The notes beneath the pieces were generated by a model. It did no database searches. It saw nothing but the letters and a program-made list of their open reading frames with translations, and was not told where the DNA came from. DNA of 6,064 nt from Candidatus Atribacter alterifermentans (GTDB lineage Bacteria > Atribacterota > Atribacteria > Atribacterales > Atribacteraceae): the NCBI GenBank assembly GCA_012517635.1, contig JAAYUP010000442.1:1-6064 (forward strand), read 5' to 3'. A program made the translations under genes and the position numbers. Shown here piece after piece: positions 5,886 to 6,064 of this stretch (within the stretch, counting starts at the first letter, position 1; each line of letters starts with the position of its first letter).

Positions 5886-6064
5886 GTGAGAGAGAATAAA
5901 AATGAGGGGGGAATTAATATTTTTCTCAAATCCTTTATCGAGAAAAACAATATTGATGCTGAAATTGAATACATTGACGATCTTGATAAACTTTTGGAAG
6001 CCAAGATTCTTATACCCCCAGCGGTAATCATCGATGGAGTAAAAAAGAGCGAGGGGAAAATACC
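5886..6064 (+). CDS. Partial thioredoxin-like (redox-active disulfide type) protein lacking CXXC; possibly broken
   Basis: Open frame running off the right edge. From about 5913 it reads INIFLKSFIEKNNIDAEIEY, continues through a short helix and ends IPPAVIIDGVKKSEGKI. This resembles the small thioredoxin-fold proteins whose C-terminal half has a cis-proline TPALVIDG-like motif; here it is IPPAVIIDG. Those proteins normally carry a CXXC active site between the first strand and first helix, and here strand (INIF) joins helix (LKSFIEKN) directly with no Cys. No ATG lies in this frame. GTG 5886 is a weak start, and an AGGGGGG run (5905-5911) sits seven bases before ATT 5919. An ATG at 5902 in another frame gives MRGELIFF, a plausible first strand, which suggests a small deletion plus frame change. 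The family assignment rests on pattern likeness only. Confidence 0.5.
   Translation, partial: MRENKNEGGINIFLKSFIEKNNIDAEIEYIDDLDKLLEAKILIPPAVIIDGVKKSEGKI

Overview
The window holds a tryptophan-biosynthesis operon, trpE-trpG-trpD-trpC-trpF, all on the + strand. It is preceded by a tRNA-Trp-responsive T-box leader and followed by a separately promoted phosphate-binding-protein gene (pstS-like). A fragment of a thioredoxin-like gene runs off the right edge. The DNA is AT-rich, ribosome-binding sites are strong (AGGAGG type), genes are tightly packed, and a T-box controls the operon. This suggests a low-GC bacterium, either Bacillota or one of the deep anaerobic lineages that share T-boxes (Atribacterota is one guess). 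The sequence alone does not fix the taxon.

Layout. About 1-41: no assignable feature. About 42-306: T-box riboswitch with specifier codon TGG (125-127), the T-box core TGGCACC (257-263) and a competing intrinsic terminator (272-305). 323-1732: trpE. 1734-2316: trpG, readable only with one +1 frame change near 1974-1980. 2303-3364: trpD. 3361-4182: trpC. 4145-4765: trpF. 4766-4886: AT-rich gap with a candidate promoter. 4887-5705: pstS-like gene closed by a terminator (5715-5761). 5762-5885: AT-rich gap with a weak candidate promoter. 5886-6064: partial thioredoxin-like reading frame without its CXXC motif. trpB and trpA are not in the window.

How the genes work together. TrpE and TrpG make anthranilate from chorismate and glutamine. 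TrpD adds the phosphoribosyl group, TrpF isomerises the product, and TrpC closes the indole ring to indole-3-glycerol phosphate. Three levels of tryptophan control can be read: transcription (T-box sensing uncharged tRNA-Trp), enzyme feedback (the LLES motif of TrpE), and possibly translation of trpG.

The main observation is in trpG. The frame breaks exactly at the nucleophile motif GVCLGHQ, in the string AGGGGTGTGTCTTTGGC (1964-1980). This closely resembles the programmed +1 frameshift site of prfB (release factor 2): Shine-Dalgarno-like G run, CUU slippery codon, then UGA C. Here the UGA stop is replaced by UGG, the only tryptophan codon. If the ribosome slips +1 on CUU while waiting for scarce Trp-tRNA, it reads GGC and restores GVCLGHQ exactly, giving a normal 193-residue TrpG. 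If Trp-tRNA is plentiful it reads Trp and stops at TAA (2019-2021), giving an inactive 95-residue product. This would be a tryptophan-sensing counterpart of the RF2 switch. The competing explanation is an ordinary one-base insertion (mutation or sequencing error); read data and homologous sequences would separate the two.
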